NCBI RefSeq assembly: GCF_900103365.1
Contig: NZ_LT629703.1
Coordinates: 4,650,001-4,714,000, forward strand
Origin: Afipia sp. GAS231
GTDB taxonomy: Bacteria > Pseudomonadota > Alphaproteobacteria > Rhizobiales > Xanthobacteraceae
Reading direction: 5' to 3'
DNA length: 64,000 bases
The stretch's first letter is position 1. Each line of letters opens with the position of its first letter. The notes under the pieces are model-generated. The model was not told where the DNA came from, did not search any database, and saw only the letters and a program-made list of their open reading frames with translations. The position numbers and the translations under genes are program-made. Below, piece after piece: positions 43,348 through 52,553 of the stretch.

Positions 43348-44778
43348 TTAACCAGCCGGCTTGGTGTCGGTCTTGGCATCAGTCTTGGGCTTGGCGGCGG
43401 CCTTCGGCTTGGCCGGTGGCTTGGGCGCGGCCGCGGCGGGTTTGGCCGCGGCATCCGGCTTGACGCTGGCGTGGCGGACCGCGGCCGGTTTGGCATCAGC
43501 CTTCGCATCGGCCTTGGGCGCCGCTGCCGCATCTGGTTTGTGCGCCGCGACGCGGGATCGCTTGCCACGCTTGGCCGGTGTCTGCTTTTCGGAATCGACC
43601 GCAACGGCGGCGATCAAAGCCGGGCCGGTCTTCTTGGGGCCGGTATAGACCACCATCGGTTCCGAAGCCGCGGGGACTCCGGCCAGCATTTCCGAAGCTT
43701 TCGGCATCGCCGGCTGCAGCCCCGAGGTGAAGAACATCGCCGAGCCTTCGCCGCTGGCACTGCCTGAGGAGGCGAGGGTCGTGTCGTCATCCTCGTCGCT
43801 GGCGGGACGCTTGCGGTGGCCGCCGCACATCTCGTCACGCAAATTCGGCGGCGAGGCGTCGATCGGAACCAGATTGTCGACGGTTCCGAGCGAGGGACGC
43901 AGCCAGCCGAGCCCGTTTGAGGCAAAGCCGCGCTCGAGCAACTGGGCGGCGCGCACCGCGCGCTGGTGACCGGAGGACGAGCCGAGCACGACCGCGATCA
44001 GCCGCTTGCCGTTGCGCGTCGCAGATCCCACCAGGTTGTAGCCGGACGCGCAGATGAAGCCGGTCTTGAAGCCATCGGCGCCCGGATAGCGCCCGATCAG
44101 ATGGTTGAAATTGTTGGTGACCCTGCGCCCGAAACGGATCGAGGGGATGTGATAGAAATATTCGTACTCCGGAAGGTCGCGAATGATGGCGCGGGCCAGG
44201 ATCGCAAGGTCGCGCGCCGAGGTGATCTGGCCGTCCGCGGGCAGCCCGTTCGGGTTGACGTAGCTGGTCTGCGTCATGCCCAGCCGCTGCGCGTTCTGGT
44301 TCATCAGCGCGGAAAACCCGTCGATCGAGCCGCCGACGCCTTCGGCCAGCACCACGGCCATGTCGTTGGCGGACTTCACCAGCATCATCGCCAGTGCGTT
44401 TTCGACGGTGACCTGGGTGCCCGGACGGAGCCCCATCTTCGACGGCGCCTGCGATGCGGCAACCGGCGACACCGTCACGAGCTGTTCGAGCGTCATCCGC
44501 CCTTCCTTGACCGCCTTCAGCGTCACATAGGCCGTCATCATCTTGGTGACGGATGCCGGATACCAGGGCATCGTCGCGTTGTCGGCCTGCAGCACCTTGC
44601 CGGTGTCGGCTTCGACGACCAGCAGCGCCTCGGCGGAAGCGCGCGGCGTCACCACGGCAAGCGCCGCGCCGACGAAAATCCATTTCAATGACGGGTTGCG
44701 AAGCAGCGGGCGAAGAAAATGCACTTTTCCGTTCCGGTCCTTTGAGACCCGCCTTCGAAAAGGAGGTCCGGTAATCAA
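43348..44778 (-). CDS. D-alanyl-D-alanine carboxypeptidase with long Ala/Lys/Pro tail
   Basis: A class-C low-molecular-weight penicillin-binding protein that trims the terminal D-Ala of stem peptides. Catalytic motifs are SVTK (Ser76), SAND, and KTG in GFKTGF. It is exported by an internal hydrophobic segment (about 31-49, cleavage after ASA). At 476 residues it is longer than usual: residues about 330-476 form a low-complexity region rich in Ala, Lys and Pro (repeated AKPKA-like units) instead of a membrane-anchoring amphipathic helix. That tail may bind the envelope electrostatically. An internal GTG (residue 19) is an alternative start. Confidence 0.9.
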   Translation of the reverse strand: MITGPPFRRRVSKDRNGKVHFLRPLLRNPSLKWIFVGAALAVVTPRASAEALLVVEADTGKVLQADNATMPWYPASVTKMMTAYVTLKAVKEGRMTLEQLVTVSPVAASQAPSKMGLRPGTQVTVENALAMMLVKSANDMAVVLAEGVGGSIDGFSALMNQNAQRLGMTQTSYVNPNGLPADGQITSARDLAILARAIIRDLPEYEYFYHIPSIRFGRRVTNNFNHLIGRYPGADGFKTGFICASGYNLVGSATRNGKRLIAVVLGSSSGHQRAVRAAQLLERGFASNGLGWLRPSLGTVDNLVPIDASPPNLRDEMCGGHRKRPASDEDDDTTLASSGSASGEGSAMFFTSGLQPAMPKASEMLAGVPAASEPMVVYTGPKKTGPALIAAVAVDSEKQTPAKRGKRSRVAAHKPDAAAAPKADAKADAKPAAVRHASVKPDAAAKPAAAAPKPPAKPKAAAKPKTDAKTDTKPAG

Positions 44779-44935
44779 CGTTCGGGTTTCAAGCGTTTCC
44801 GGTTGCCGTCGCTAAGCGGCAGATCGCAAACCTATACCGGCTTGCAGGTCCAGAACAGAGCCCGGGCGATTAAATCGTGGACGAAATGGGCTGAAATTCG
44901 GCAGATATTTCAATCACACAGCGGTGGCGCGGAAC

Positions 44936-46714
44936 CTATTTGGCGTCGATGCCGGCGCGTGCATTTTCCTGCACCATGAACTGGGCCTTGGCCAGTTCGG
45001 CAAAACGGCCGCCTTTTGCCACCAGTTCATCGAAAGTTCCGGTTTCGATCACGCGGCCGGCGTCGAAAACCAGGATTCGGGTGGCGTTGCGAATAGTCGA
45101 AAGCCGGTGCGCGATCACGAATGTGGTGCGGCCCCGCATCACTTCGTCGAGAGCGGCGTTGACCCTGGCCTCGGTGACGGCGTCGAGCGCGCTGGTGGCC
45201 TCGTCGAGGATCAGGATCGGCGGGTCCTTCAAAAGTGCGCGCGCGATCGACAGCCGCTGCCGTTCGCCGCCGGACAGCATGCGGCCGCGTTCGCCGGCAT
45301 GGGTTTCGAATTTCTTCTCGCTGCGTTCGATGAATTCGAGCGCCTGGGCGCGCGCCGCCGCGGTGCGCATTTCCTCGTCGGTGGCATCAGGCTTGCCGAC
45401 GCGCAAATTGTCGGCGATCGAGCGGTTGAACAGCAGCGCCTCCTGGAACACCACGCCGATGTTCCGCCGCAACGCCGTCAGCTTGAGGCCGCGGATATCC
45501 ATGCCGTCGATCTTGATGATGCCGGATTGCGGATCGAACGCGCGGTGCAACAGCGCGATCGCGGTCGATTTGCCGGCGCCGGTCGGGCCCACCAGCGCAA
45601 TGGTCTGGCCGGGCAGTGCTGTGAACGACAGATCCTCGATCGCCGGCCGCTTGCCGTCGTAGGAAAACGACACGTCGTTGAATTCGACGAGGCCCGCCAG
45701 CCGTCCGGTATCCATCGCGCCGGGCCGGTCGCGCACCGCGGGCACGGCGTCCAGCACGTCGAAGAATTCCTGCAGCCGCGGCGCCTCCATGAAGACGTTG
45801 TTGATGAAGCTCACGACCTGTTCGAGCTTCTGGATCAGCATGGTGGCGAAAGAGACGAACATCACGATCTCGCCGACCGTCGTCAGTCCCTGTTCGTGCA
45901 GGAAGATGCCGACGGTGAAGATCGCCAGCACCGTGATGGTGGTCGAGGCGCGGGTGATGACGGTGACCAGCGCCCACCACGACAGCACCGGCATCTGCAC
46001 CGCGAGCAGCTTGTCGGCGACGAAGCGCAGCCCCTGCACCTCGGCGTCGATGCGCACGAAACTCTGCACCAGCGCCACATTGCCGAGCGCATCGGAGGCG
46101 CGCGCCGACAGGTCGCTGTAATGCGCCTCGACCTCGCTCTGCATGCCATAGGTCTTGCGCACCACCATCGTCGTCAGCACGGTGAACACCACGCACAGCG
46201 CGAACAGCAGGATCGCGAGCCGCCAGTTGAGGTACATCGACAGCGGCAGCAGCACCACCAGCGACATGATGGCGGCGAAATGCTCGCGGAAAAATCCGAG
46301 CCAGAGCCGCCACAGCGCGTCGGTGCCGTTCAGCATCACCTTCATCAGTCGGCCGGAATGGGTGCCGGAGTGGAAGGTCAGCGGCAACTGCATGATGTGT
46401 TCGAAATAGCCGGTCAGCACCGCCTGGCGCTGGCGGTGCGCCAGCCGGTCGGCGTGCAGCGCTACCGCGGCGCTGCAGAGTATCGTGAACAGGCCGAACG
46501 CCACCCAGGCGCCGAGCAGCGGCCAGGCCGAGTTGGCGGACAAAGGGCCCGCCTGCGGCTTGCCGGACAGCACGTCGACGATGCGGCCGAACAGCACCGG
46601 CTCGGCGAATTGCGCGCCGGCCAGCAACAGGTTGGCGCCGGCGAGAATCCAGCCCAGCCGCGCCTCCTTGCCGAGCAGCTCGAGCACGCGGGTATAGAGG
46701 CGGAGCAGGGACAT
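44936..46714 (-). CDS. ndvA: Glucan ABC exporter, NdvA/ChvA-like
   Basis: A 592-residue half-transporter with six membrane helices followed by a nucleotide-binding domain. Walker A is GPTGAGKST, the signature [15 protein letters not shown], Walker [12 protein letters not shown], and the switch His in VIAHRLST. Gene length and the N-terminus [23 protein letters not shown] match beta-glucan exporters of rhizobia, which move cyclic glucans to the periplasm and matter for hypo-osmotic adaptation and nodulation. The neighbouring genes do not include the glucan synthase. Exact glucan type is not deducible. Confidence 0.88.
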   Translation of the reverse strand: MSLLRLYTRVLELLGKEARLGWILAGANLLLAGAQFAEPVLFGRIVDVLSGKPQAGPLSANSAWPLLGAWVAFGLFTILCSAAVALHADRLAHRQRQAVLTGYFEHIMQLPLTFHSGTHSGRLMKVMLNGTDALWRLWLGFFREHFAAIMSLVVLLPLSMYLNWRLAILLFALCVVFTVLTTMVVRKTYGMQSEVEAHYSDLSARASDALGNVALVQSFVRIDAEVQGLRFVADKLLAVQMPVLSWWALVTVITRASTTITVLAIFTVGIFLHEQGLTTVGEIVMFVSFATMLIQKLEQVVSFINNVFMEAPRLQEFFDVLDAVPAVRDRPGAMDTGRLAGLVEFNDVSFSYDGKRPAIEDLSFTALPGQTIALVGPTGAGKSTAIALLHRAFDPQSGIIKIDGMDIRGLKLTALRRNIGVVFQEALLFNRSIADNLRVGKPDATDEEMRTAAARAQALEFIERSEKKFETHAGERGRMLSGGERQRLSIARALLKDPPILILDEATSALDAVTEARVNAALDEVMRGRTTFVIAHRLSTIRNATRILVFDAGRVIETGTFDELVAKGGRFAELAKAQFMVQENARAGIDAK

Positions 46715-46832
46715 CGGGATGCGGACTCAGGAGGCCGGGACGGCGGGACGCGATTGCAATCTAAGCAGGGATCGCCGCCGAGAACCAGAGTGCGGCTGCT
46801 TTTCTCAATCGCCTTTTGAAGTGAATCCTTTC

Positions 46833-46922
46833 CGTCGTGGCCGGGCTTGTCCCGGCCATCCACGTCCTTTCTTGCTGCGAGGCTGTAAGGACGTGGATGC
46901 CCGGCACAAGGCCGGGCATGAT
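46833..46922. repeat. Palindromic intergenic repeat, family B
   Basis: CGTCGTGGCCGGGCTTGTCC and GGCACAAGGCCGGGCATGATG with inner CCACGTCC...GGACGTGG, just before the end of the binding-protein gene. Confidence 0.86.
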
Positions 46923-46926
46923 GGAG

Positions 46927-47982
46927 TCAATTAATCAGGCGGCCGGTGAGCGGGGGCAAGAACTGGTCGTCGAAAATATCGGACGCGTTCGGCCGCTTCT
47001 GGAATTTGAAATCTTCCGCGACCTGCTCGATCGACCGCTCGAAGCGTGCCGGATCGATGCCGCCGATGCCATTGCGCTTGACGTCGCCGGTCAGGATGTT
47101 GTCGCGCAGGATAGCGCGCAGGCGTTCGAGTTCCTGTTCGCGCGAGCCGCCGTCCATGCGGCTGACGACTTCGGTGGTGGCCTTGACCGGATCCTTGATC
47201 ACGAGATTCACGCCGCCGATCACCGCGCGCACGAATCCCCTCACGGCCTCCGGCTTGGCGGTCGCCAGCGTCGGATTGACGATGACCGCGAAACCATAGG
47301 CCTCGCAGCCGTAATCGGCGAATTTCAGCACCGCCAGATCGTCGGCCGGGATGCCGCGGTCGCGCAGATTGATCGCCGACAGATAGGAAAATCCGGTGAC
47401 GGCATCGATCTGGCCGGCCGACAGCATCGGCTCGCGGACCGCGGCGCTGATGCTGCTCTGCTTGATGCTCCCGGTCTTGATGCCGTTCAGACGGGCCACC
47501 GCCGGCCACAGCCGGATCGACAGGTCGCCTTCGGCGACGCCGAGGTTCTTGCCCTCGATATCCGACAGCGCGGTGACGCCGCGGCTCTTGCGGGCGATGA
47601 TGGCGTAGGGCGCCTTGTTGAACAGCACGAACACCGCCTTGACCCGAGGCACGCCCTGCTTGTCGCGATCGCGAAACCGGATCAGGGCGTTGATGTCGAC
47701 GAGGGCGAAATCGCTGCTGCCGGCGGCGACGCGCGCGATGGCGTCGGGCGATCCGGCGGCGATGTGGGTCGTGACGGCAAGGCCCTCCGCGGTAAACAGG
47801 CCGCCGGTCGCCGCCATCACGAACGGGGCTGCCGCCGCATCGATCGGCCGGTCGAGCGAGAACTGGATCGCGAGCGGTGGCCGCGCTTCATCGGCGGCGC
47901 GCACCGGGCTCACACCTGCGCCTGCCAGGCCGAGCAGCGCGGCCAGAATGATGCGGAGGAGGTTGGATCGGATGGCACGCAT
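46927..47982 (-). CDS. NMT1/THI5-like ABC substrate-binding protein
   Basis: A 351-residue periplasmic protein of the NMT1/SsuA-like family. A signal peptide covers 1-30 (LLRIILAALLGLAGAG..VRA). Family pieces: IQFSLDRPIDAAAAPFVMAATGGLFTAEGL, HIAAGSPDAIARVAAGSSDFALVD, and IEGKNLGVAEGDLSIRLWP. No permease or ATPase gene is adjacent, so its partner lies elsewhere. ATG 47982 puts the signal peptide at the terminus. The ligand could be a pyrimidine, nitrate-like or sulfonate compound; this cannot be decided. Confidence 0.9.
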   Translation of the reverse strand: MRAIRSNLLRIILAALLGLAGAGVSPVRAADEARPPLAIQFSLDRPIDAAAAPFVMAATGGLFTAEGLAVTTHIAAGSPDAIARVAAGSSDFALVDINALIRFRDRDKQGVPRVKAVFVLFNKAPYAIIARKSRGVTALSDIEGKNLGVAEGDLSIRLWPAVARLNGIKTGSIKQSSISAAVREPMLSAGQIDAVTGFSYLSAINLRDRGIPADDLAVLKFADYGCEAYGFAVIVNPTLATAKPEAVRGFVRAVIGGVNLVIKDPVKATTEVVSRMDGGSREQELERLRAILRDNILTGDVKRNGIGGIDPARFERSIEQVAEDFKFQKRPNASDIFDDQFLPPLTGRLIN

Positions 47983-48167
47983 GGAGCTTACGTCAGCAGG
48001 AGGTGAGACAAGTTGCCGCGCTGGCGATATCAGTTTCATGACATCAGTTTCGTGGCACTGCGCACGGCAATACAGGCCGGAAACGCCGACATTGTGCCGC
48101 ATCCATTGTGAATGATCGATGACTGCCACGATTTAGCCAGAGATCGTTCAGCCTGCATTCGGATTCG

Positions 48168-48192
48168 GGAACCTAAGGTGTGCTCAGTGGTT
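48168..48192 (+). promoter_or_regulatory. Candidate EcfG-type promoter of the Gly/Tyr-rich protein gene
   Basis: GGAAC (48168-48172), 16 bases, then GGTT (48189-48192), one base off the CGTT consensus. The predicted start lies about 40 bases before the ATG at 48239, a normal leader length. Less certain than the minus-strand site at 18713-18737. Confidence 0.42.
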
Positions 48193-48238
48193 AGCCATCC
48201 AGGACCTGTCAGGCCAGGCGACCACGGAGGGTTTTGAG

Positions 48239-48667
48239 ATGTTTGCGCGAAAAGGTGTGTTTTCATTGATGGGCCGCGCCGGCGCAGTGGCAACGGTGAT
48301 GGCGGTGGCGCTGACGGCGGTCGAGCCGTCGATGGCGTTCGCCGGATCGGCGCCGAAAGGCAACGGCATAACGGCAACCAGCGGCACCAGCGGCGCAACC
48401 GATATCAGCGCCCGTCGCCGGTATTATCGCGGTGGCGGCGGTGCCGCGGCAGCCGCGGCCTTTGCCGGCATCGTCGGCACGGGTATTGCGATTGCGGCCA
48501 GCCAGAACCGCCGCGACTATTATGACAGTTACGGCTACTACGACGCCCCGCCGGCCTACTACGGCGGCGGACCGGCCTACTATGGTGGCGGCCCGTATTA
48601 CGGTGGTTACGGTGGTCGTTACTCGGGCGTGCCGCACTATCGCGGCCATCCGCTCGCCAGCTGGTAG
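48239..48667 (+). CDS. Exported Gly/Tyr-rich protein (142 aa)
   Basis: A 142-residue protein with a signal peptide (about 1-35, ending AFAGSA). After a short polar stretch comes an alanine-rich hydrophobic helix (GGGAAAAAAFAGIVGTGIAIAA), then a low-complexity tail of Tyr, Gly and Pro with repeated YYGGGP units. Such proteins are common envelope proteins in Bradyrhizobium without known function. GGAGG precedes the ATG. A strong terminator follows, so it is monocistronic. Confidence 0.75.
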   Translation: MFARKGVFSLMGRAGAVATVMAVALTAVEPSMAFAGSAPKGNGITATSGTSGATDISARRRYYRGGGGAAAAAAFAGIVGTGIAIAASQNRRDYYDSYGYYDAPPAYYGGGPAYYGGGPYYGGYGGRYSGVPHYRGHPLASW

Positions 48668-48690
48668 TCGCGGCGTTTCATGAAAATTGA

Positions 48691-48725
48691 AGCCACCGGC
48701 TTAACCAGCCGGTGGCTTTTTTTTT
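48691..48725 (+). terminator. Strong Rho-independent terminator
   Basis: A perfect 11-bp stem (AGCCACCGGCT with AGCCGGTGGCT, loop TAACC) followed by eight to nine T residues. It ends the Gly/Tyr-rich gene. It is the clearest intrinsic terminator in the window. Confidence 0.93.
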
Positions 48726-48781
48726 AGGTTGTCAAGCCGGCCGTTAACACGCTGGCCACGGCTTTGATTTAGGCTTGCAGA

Positions 48782-49222
48782 ATGAGTGATTCGCTCGAAC
48801 GGCTTTATCTGGCGGTGCTCGCGGCCCGGGATCTCGACCCGGCGACGTCGCGCACGGCACGGCTGTTTCAGCGCGGCCCGTCCAAGATGGCCAAGAAGCT
48901 CGCCGAGGAAGCCATCGAGGTCGTGATCGACGCCGTCAACGGCGACGCCCCGGCCGTGGTTCGCGAGAGTGCCGACCTGCTCTACAACCTGACCGTTCTG
49001 TGGGCCTCCGCCGGCGTCACGCCGGAGGACGTCTGGCGCGAAATGGAGCGGCGCGAGGACATGCTCGGGATCGCCGAGAAGCTGCCGAAGTCGGCGGCCA
49101 AACTGTCCAAGGAAATGTCCAAGGAATTGACCAAGGCCGTTGCCAACGACACGACCGCTCAGCCTCTGGCCCGGCGGCGAATTGTCGCGATGGAGCCCCG
49201 CGCACTGCGCAAGCGGCACTAG
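48782..49222 (+). CDS. HisE-like phosphoribosyl-ATP pyrophosphohydrolase
   Basis: A 146-residue protein of the all-alpha NTP pyrophosphatase (MazG/HisE) superfamily. The metal motif is EEAIEVVID followed by ESADLLYNLTVLW, i.e. ExxE and ExxD spaced as in HisE, and the N-terminal RTARLFQRGPSKMAKKLAEE corresponds to the HisE TRKLLDKGPEHCAKK region. It should convert PR-ATP to PR-AMP in histidine synthesis, or act on a related nucleotide. It is away from the main his genes and may be a second copy. The C-terminal about 50 residues (lysine-rich) are extra. Confidence 0.75.
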   Translation: MSDSLERLYLAVLAARDLDPATSRTARLFQRGPSKMAKKLAEEAIEVVIDAVNGDAPAVVRESADLLYNLTVLWASAGVTPEDVWREMERREDMLGIAEKLPKSAAKLSKEMSKELTKAVANDTTAQPLARRRIVAMEPRALRKRH

Positions 49223-49322
49223 AGCCTTTTCGGTTCTGACTGGACCAGAACCGGGCTCTACTCTTTTGTTTTGACGCATTTTCTTTGGCGAACCGGCGTC
49301 CACTTCGCTCGAAAACGCTATA
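49221..49322. repeat. Intergenic repeat, family G
   Basis: AGAGCCTTTTCGGTTCTG and CCAGAACCGGGCTCT form a hairpin, followed by GTTTTGACGCATTTTCTTTGGCGAACCGG and CACTTCGCTCGAAAACGCTATA. Related pieces occur at 50801, 52635, 57067 and 63482 in different orientations. Confidence 0.8.
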
Positions 49323-49370
49323 GATCCCTCAAAAACCCCGTTTTCCCGGCATGGACAAATCCGCGCCAGG

Positions 49371-49967
49371 ATGGTTCATGCGGCCATGCTGAGACGAATA
49401 TACGACTGGTGCATCGACGCCGCCGACAAGCCCTACGCGCTCTGGATTCTGGCAGCCGTGGCTTTCGCAGAGAGCTCCTTCTTTCCGGTGCCGCCCGACA
49501 TCATGCTGTTGCCGATGTCGCTGGCCCGGCCGAAGCGGGCGTGGTGGTTCGCCGCGGTGTGCACGGTCGCCTCCGTCGCCGGCGGCATGCTCGGCTATGC
49601 GATCGGCGCGCTGCTCTACGACTCGATCGGGCACTGGCTGATCGAGCTCTACGGCTTGAGCGGCAAGGTCGACGCCTTTCGTGCCTCCTATGCCGAATGG
49701 GGCGCGGTGATCATCCTGGTCAAGGGCCTGACGCCGATTCCCTACAAGCTCGTGACCATCACCTCGGGCTTTGCCGGCTACAACATCTGGCTGTTCGTCC
49801 TGTGCTCGATCGTCGCGCGCGGCGGCCGCTTCTTCGTGGTAGCGGTACTGCTCAATCGCTATGGCGACGTGATCCGGGCGGAACTGGAAAAGCGGCTCGG
49901 CCTGTGGGTCGGGCTTGGCGCCGCGGTGCTGGTGTTCGGCTTCTATATCGCATACCGGCTGATCTGA
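49371..49967 (+). CDS. DedA/YqaA-like inner-membrane protein
   Basis: A 198-residue membrane protein with four to five helices. The SNARE-associated/DedA-like region is FAESSFFPVPPDIMLLPMSLARP, the second conserved block is KGLTPIPYKLVTITSGFAGYNIW, with a reentrant-loop proline pattern. DedA-type proteins flip polyprenyl-phosphate or phospholipids and support envelope homeostasis; YqaA-type relatives are shorter, like this one. ATG 49371 and ATG 49386 are both possible starts, with weak SD signals. Confidence 0.85.
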   Translation: MVHAAMLRRIYDWCIDAADKPYALWILAAVAFAESSFFPVPPDIMLLPMSLARPKRAWWFAAVCTVASVAGGMLGYAIGALLYDSIGHWLIELYGLSGKVDAFRASYAEWGAVIILVKGLTPIPYKLVTITSGFAGYNIWLFVLCSIVARGGRFFVVAVLLNRYGDVIRAELEKRLGLWVGLGAAVLVFGFYIAYRLI

Positions 49968-50036
49968 CGGGCATTGCGCAGCCAGGAACCCAGTCAAGGC
50001 TTCAAGTTGCCCTGCCTTCGGGTTACGTTTCCGGAT

Positions 50037-50636
50037 ATGTCTGATCGAGTCGGTCGAAAGCTCTGCCTGTGCGTGACCAAAGTCGCGACGGTAGGCCTTG
50101 CGCTGTCGCTGCTGGCATCAACCACCGACACGGCGTTGTCAGAAACGGCACCGCAGCCTTCGCTCGGCCTGCAGTCGCCGGCCCAGCAACCGGTGCCCGT
50201 GCAGCCCGCGCCGCAGCCAATCGAGCCGCAGCCACCCGCGCCTGCGGAAAATCCGGGCCTGATCAACGAAATCGGAAAACTGTTCGAGAAGTCGAAATCG
50301 TTGCTGCCGACGATCAAGAGCCCCGGCGAGACCTTCGACGATCTCAACGCGCGCGCCAAGGATGCTGCAAAGGATGCCGGCGACAACCTGAGCAACATGG
50401 CGAAGCCGTCGACCATGGTGAAGGGACGGGCGGTCTGTGTGGTCGCCGCCAACGGCGCGCCGGACTGCAAGGCGGGCGCCGACAAGCTATGCCAGAGCAA
50501 GGGCTATAAGGAAGGCAAGAGCCTCGACACCGACGCTGCCGAAAAATGCTCGCCGAAAGTGTTTATCCCCGGCCGCCAGCGCGAGCCGGGCGACTGCAAG
50601 ACCGAAAATTACGTGACCCGGGCGTTGTGCCAGTAG
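50037..50636 (+). CDS. Exported proline-rich protein with C-terminal cysteine region (199 aa)
   Basis: A signal peptide is visible (ATVGLALSLLASTTDTALS). A proline/glutamine linker of about 35 residues (QPVPVQPAPQPIEPQPPAP) follows, then an Asp/Lys/Ala helical segment (NARAKDAAKDAGDNLSNM) and a C-terminal part with cysteines AVCVVAANGAPDCKAG and KLCQSKGY, CSPKVF, DCKTEN, LCQ. The disulfide-rich tail suggests a periplasmic binding role. No family is recognised. Confidence 0.75.
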   Translation: MSDRVGRKLCLCVTKVATVGLALSLLASTTDTALSETAPQPSLGLQSPAQQPVPVQPAPQPIEPQPPAPAENPGLINEIGKLFEKSKSLLPTIKSPGETFDDLNARAKDAAKDAGDNLSNMAKPSTMVKGRAVCVVAANGAPDCKAGADKLCQSKGYKEGKSLDTDAAEKCSPKVFIPGRQREPGDCKTENYVTRALCQ

Positions 50637-50800
50637 CGTCCCCTTTTCGGAAAGATCATGCTCGCTCGACAGTCCGGCGTGGCATGAAATTTCGAAAAGA
50701 CGCTATCCCGTGCCAGCGTCCAGACGCAATACTTGACACTGGAAAGATAGCCTTGTTGGTATGATGCCCGGCATCCATCGCCGGATGGTGCCTGATGCTG

Positions 50801-50901
50801 GAGCGTTTTCAAGCGAAGTGGACACCGGTTCGCGTGAAGAAAACGCGTCAAACTAGAATCTAGAGCCCCGTTCCGATTCAATCGGAAGGGAAAAGGCTCT
50901 A
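50801..50901. repeat. Intergenic repeat, family G
   Basis: GAGCGTTTTCAAGCGAAGTGG, GACACCGGTTCGCG, GAAGAAAACGCGTCAAA and AGAGCCCCGTTCCGATTCAATCGGAAGGGAAAAGGCTCT, i.e. the family G modules in inverted order relative to 49221. Confidence 0.8.
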
Positions 50902-50927
50902 GCCGAAACCCATAAGGATCGCTTCGA

Positions 50928-51896
50928 ATGTCCATGCCTGCCTTGTTCAAGGGCCGCCTGTCGCTACCGGTGATCGCAGCACCGCTGTTCATCATTTCGG
51001 TGCCCGATCTCGTGATCGCGCAATGCAAGGCCGGGGTGGTCGGATCGTTTCCGGCGCTGAATGCGCGGCCGCCGGCGCTGCTCGACGAATGGCTGGCGCG
51101 GATCAAGGAAGAGCTCGCCGCCTACGACAGCGCGCACCCCGAGCGGCCGTCGGCGCCGTTCGCGGTCAACCAGATCGTGCACAAATCCAACAACCGCCTC
51201 GATCAGGATCTGGCGCTTTGCGAGAAGCACAAGGTGCCGATGATGATCACCTCGCTCGGCGCGCGTGAAGAACTCAACCAGGCGGCGCACAATTGGGGCT
51301 GCGTCGTATTCCACGACGTGATCAACCAGAAATTCGCGCACAAGGCGGTCGAGAAGGGCGCCGACGGTCTGGTGCTGGTCTCGGCCGGCGCCGGCGGCCA
51401 TGCCGGCGAGATTTCGCCGCTCGCCTTCGTGGCGGAGACGCGGGCCTGGTTCGACGGCCCGATCGCGCTGTCGGGCGCGATTGCGACCGGCCGCGCCATC
51501 CGCGCCGCGCGGGTGCTGGGCGCCGACTTCGCTTACATCGGGTCGGCCTTCATCGCCACCAAGGAGGCCAATGCGGTCGAGGGTTACAAGCAGATGATCA
51601 CGGCCTCGACCGCCGAAGACATCGTCTATTCGAACCTGTTCACCGGCGTGCACGGCAATTACCTGAAACCGTCGATCGTCGCGGCCGGCATGGACCCCGA
51701 CAATCTACCGACTTCCGATCCGTCGAAGATGAGCTTTGGCACCGACGCCTCCGGCGAACGGGCGAAGCCGAAGGCCTGGAAGGAAATCTGGGGCTCCGGC
51801 CAGGGCGTCGGCAGCATCCCGAAGATATTGCCCGCCGCCGAACTGATCGCGCGGTTCAAGAAAGAGTACGACGAGGCGATCGACCCGCCGCTGTGA
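50928..51896 (+). CDS. Nitronate monooxygenase (NMO)
   Basis: A 322-residue FMN-dependent TIM-barrel enzyme that oxidises nitronates such as propionate-3-nitronate to carbonyls and nitrite. Seen: LPVIAAPLFIISVPDLVIAQCKAGVVGSFPA, the substrate-binding HDVINQKFA, the catalytic His region SAGAGGHAGE, and phosphate-binding ALSGAIATGRAI plus ADFAYIGSAF. It defends against plant-derived 3-nitropropionate. A partial paralogue begins at 63578. Confidence 0.93.
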   Translation: MSMPALFKGRLSLPVIAAPLFIISVPDLVIAQCKAGVVGSFPALNARPPALLDEWLARIKEELAAYDSAHPERPSAPFAVNQIVHKSNNRLDQDLALCEKHKVPMMITSLGAREELNQAAHNWGCVVFHDVINQKFAHKAVEKGADGLVLVSAGAGGHAGEISPLAFVAETRAWFDGPIALSGAIATGRAIRAARVLGADFAYIGSAFIATKEANAVEGYKQMITASTAEDIVYSNLFTGVHGNYLKPSIVAAGMDPDNLPTSDPSKMSFGTDASGERAKPKAWKEIWGSGQGVGSIPKILPAAELIARFKKEYDEAIDPPL

Positions 51897-51944
51897 TGCT
51901 CTGCAACGGACCCCGGATCTGCCATGCGCGATCCGGGGAAACAG

Positions 51945-52043
51945 CATAATCGGGGAAAGTGGGTACCGGTTTTCCGAAGAGATCATGCTCAAACAGAATA
52001 TTGAGCGGGATGACGATTCGAAGATAAGTCATACCGCGCTTCA
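51945..52043. repeat. Intergenic repeat, family G relative
   Basis: AAAGTGGGTACCGGTTTTCCGAAGAGATCATGCTC and GAGCGGGATGACGATTCGAAGATAAGTCATACCGCGCTTC, the latter forming an imperfect palindrome. It is recognisably the kind of degenerate dispersed block found through Bradyrhizobium genomes. Confidence 0.65.
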
Positions 52044-52553
52044 CCCGATCGGCAGATAATCGCAGACGAATTTGAACGGCTTCTGCTCGGTGGCCGGCTT
52101 CAGGCTCAACGTATAACCGTAAGCCTCCAGCGAAGCGGCGACGTCGATCGCCTTCTCGACCTCGAACAGATTGTCCTTGTGCGGCAGCGACCAGCTTTCG
52201 ATCTGGGTCAGGGCTTTGGCCTTGGCGGCCTTCGCATCCGGCGCCACCAGCAGGACGTTGCGGTGCAGTTCGCTGAACTCAGCCGGATCGTAGCCGCCGA
52301 GATTGACGAAGAACAGCCTGTCGCCGCCGTCCTGCGGGGCGTCCGTGGTCAGCACGACGTCGAAGCCGTCGGCCTGTTCGACCGCGCCCCAGCAATCCAG
52401 ATGCAGACTTTTCGGATCGCCCCACCACTGTTCGCGCAGGTCGTCGTGGCAATCCTCCGGCGTCTCCCCGATCGAAAACCGCACATCATGCAATTCGACA
52501 TTCGAGTTACCGCAATTGCCGCCGACGTAGAACATGTAAAGCTTCATCGCCAT
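52041..52553 (-). CDS. DUF1543 family protein
   Basis: A 170-residue soluble protein with the DUF1543 start MKLYMFYVGGNCGNSNVELHDVRF and later DCWGAVEQADGFDV, FVNLGGYDPAEFSELHRNVLLVA. The function is unknown. ATG 52553 is used; an ATG two codons later is an alternative. Directly upstream are three 16-base direct repeats, which begin at the start codon itself. Confidence 0.87.
   Translation of the reverse strand: MAMKLYMFYVGGNCGNSNVELHDVRFSIGETPEDCHDDLREQWWGDPKSLHLDCWGAVEQADGFDVVLTTDAPQDGGDRLFFVNLGGYDPAEFSELHRNVLLVAPDAKAAKAKALTQIESWSLPHKDNLFEVEKAIDVAASLEAYGYTLSLKPATEQKPFKFVCDYLPIG

Noticed and set aside
44924..46819. A 631-codon plus-strand frame opposite the NdvA-like exporter
   Set aside because: The minus strand has all ABC motifs; the plus frame is again a His/Gln/Arg-rich shadow.
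49972..50000. A third EcfG-like site (GGAAC, GTT) before the gene at 50037
   Set aside because: The spacing is one base shorter than in the good sites and the base before GTT is A, so the match is too weak.
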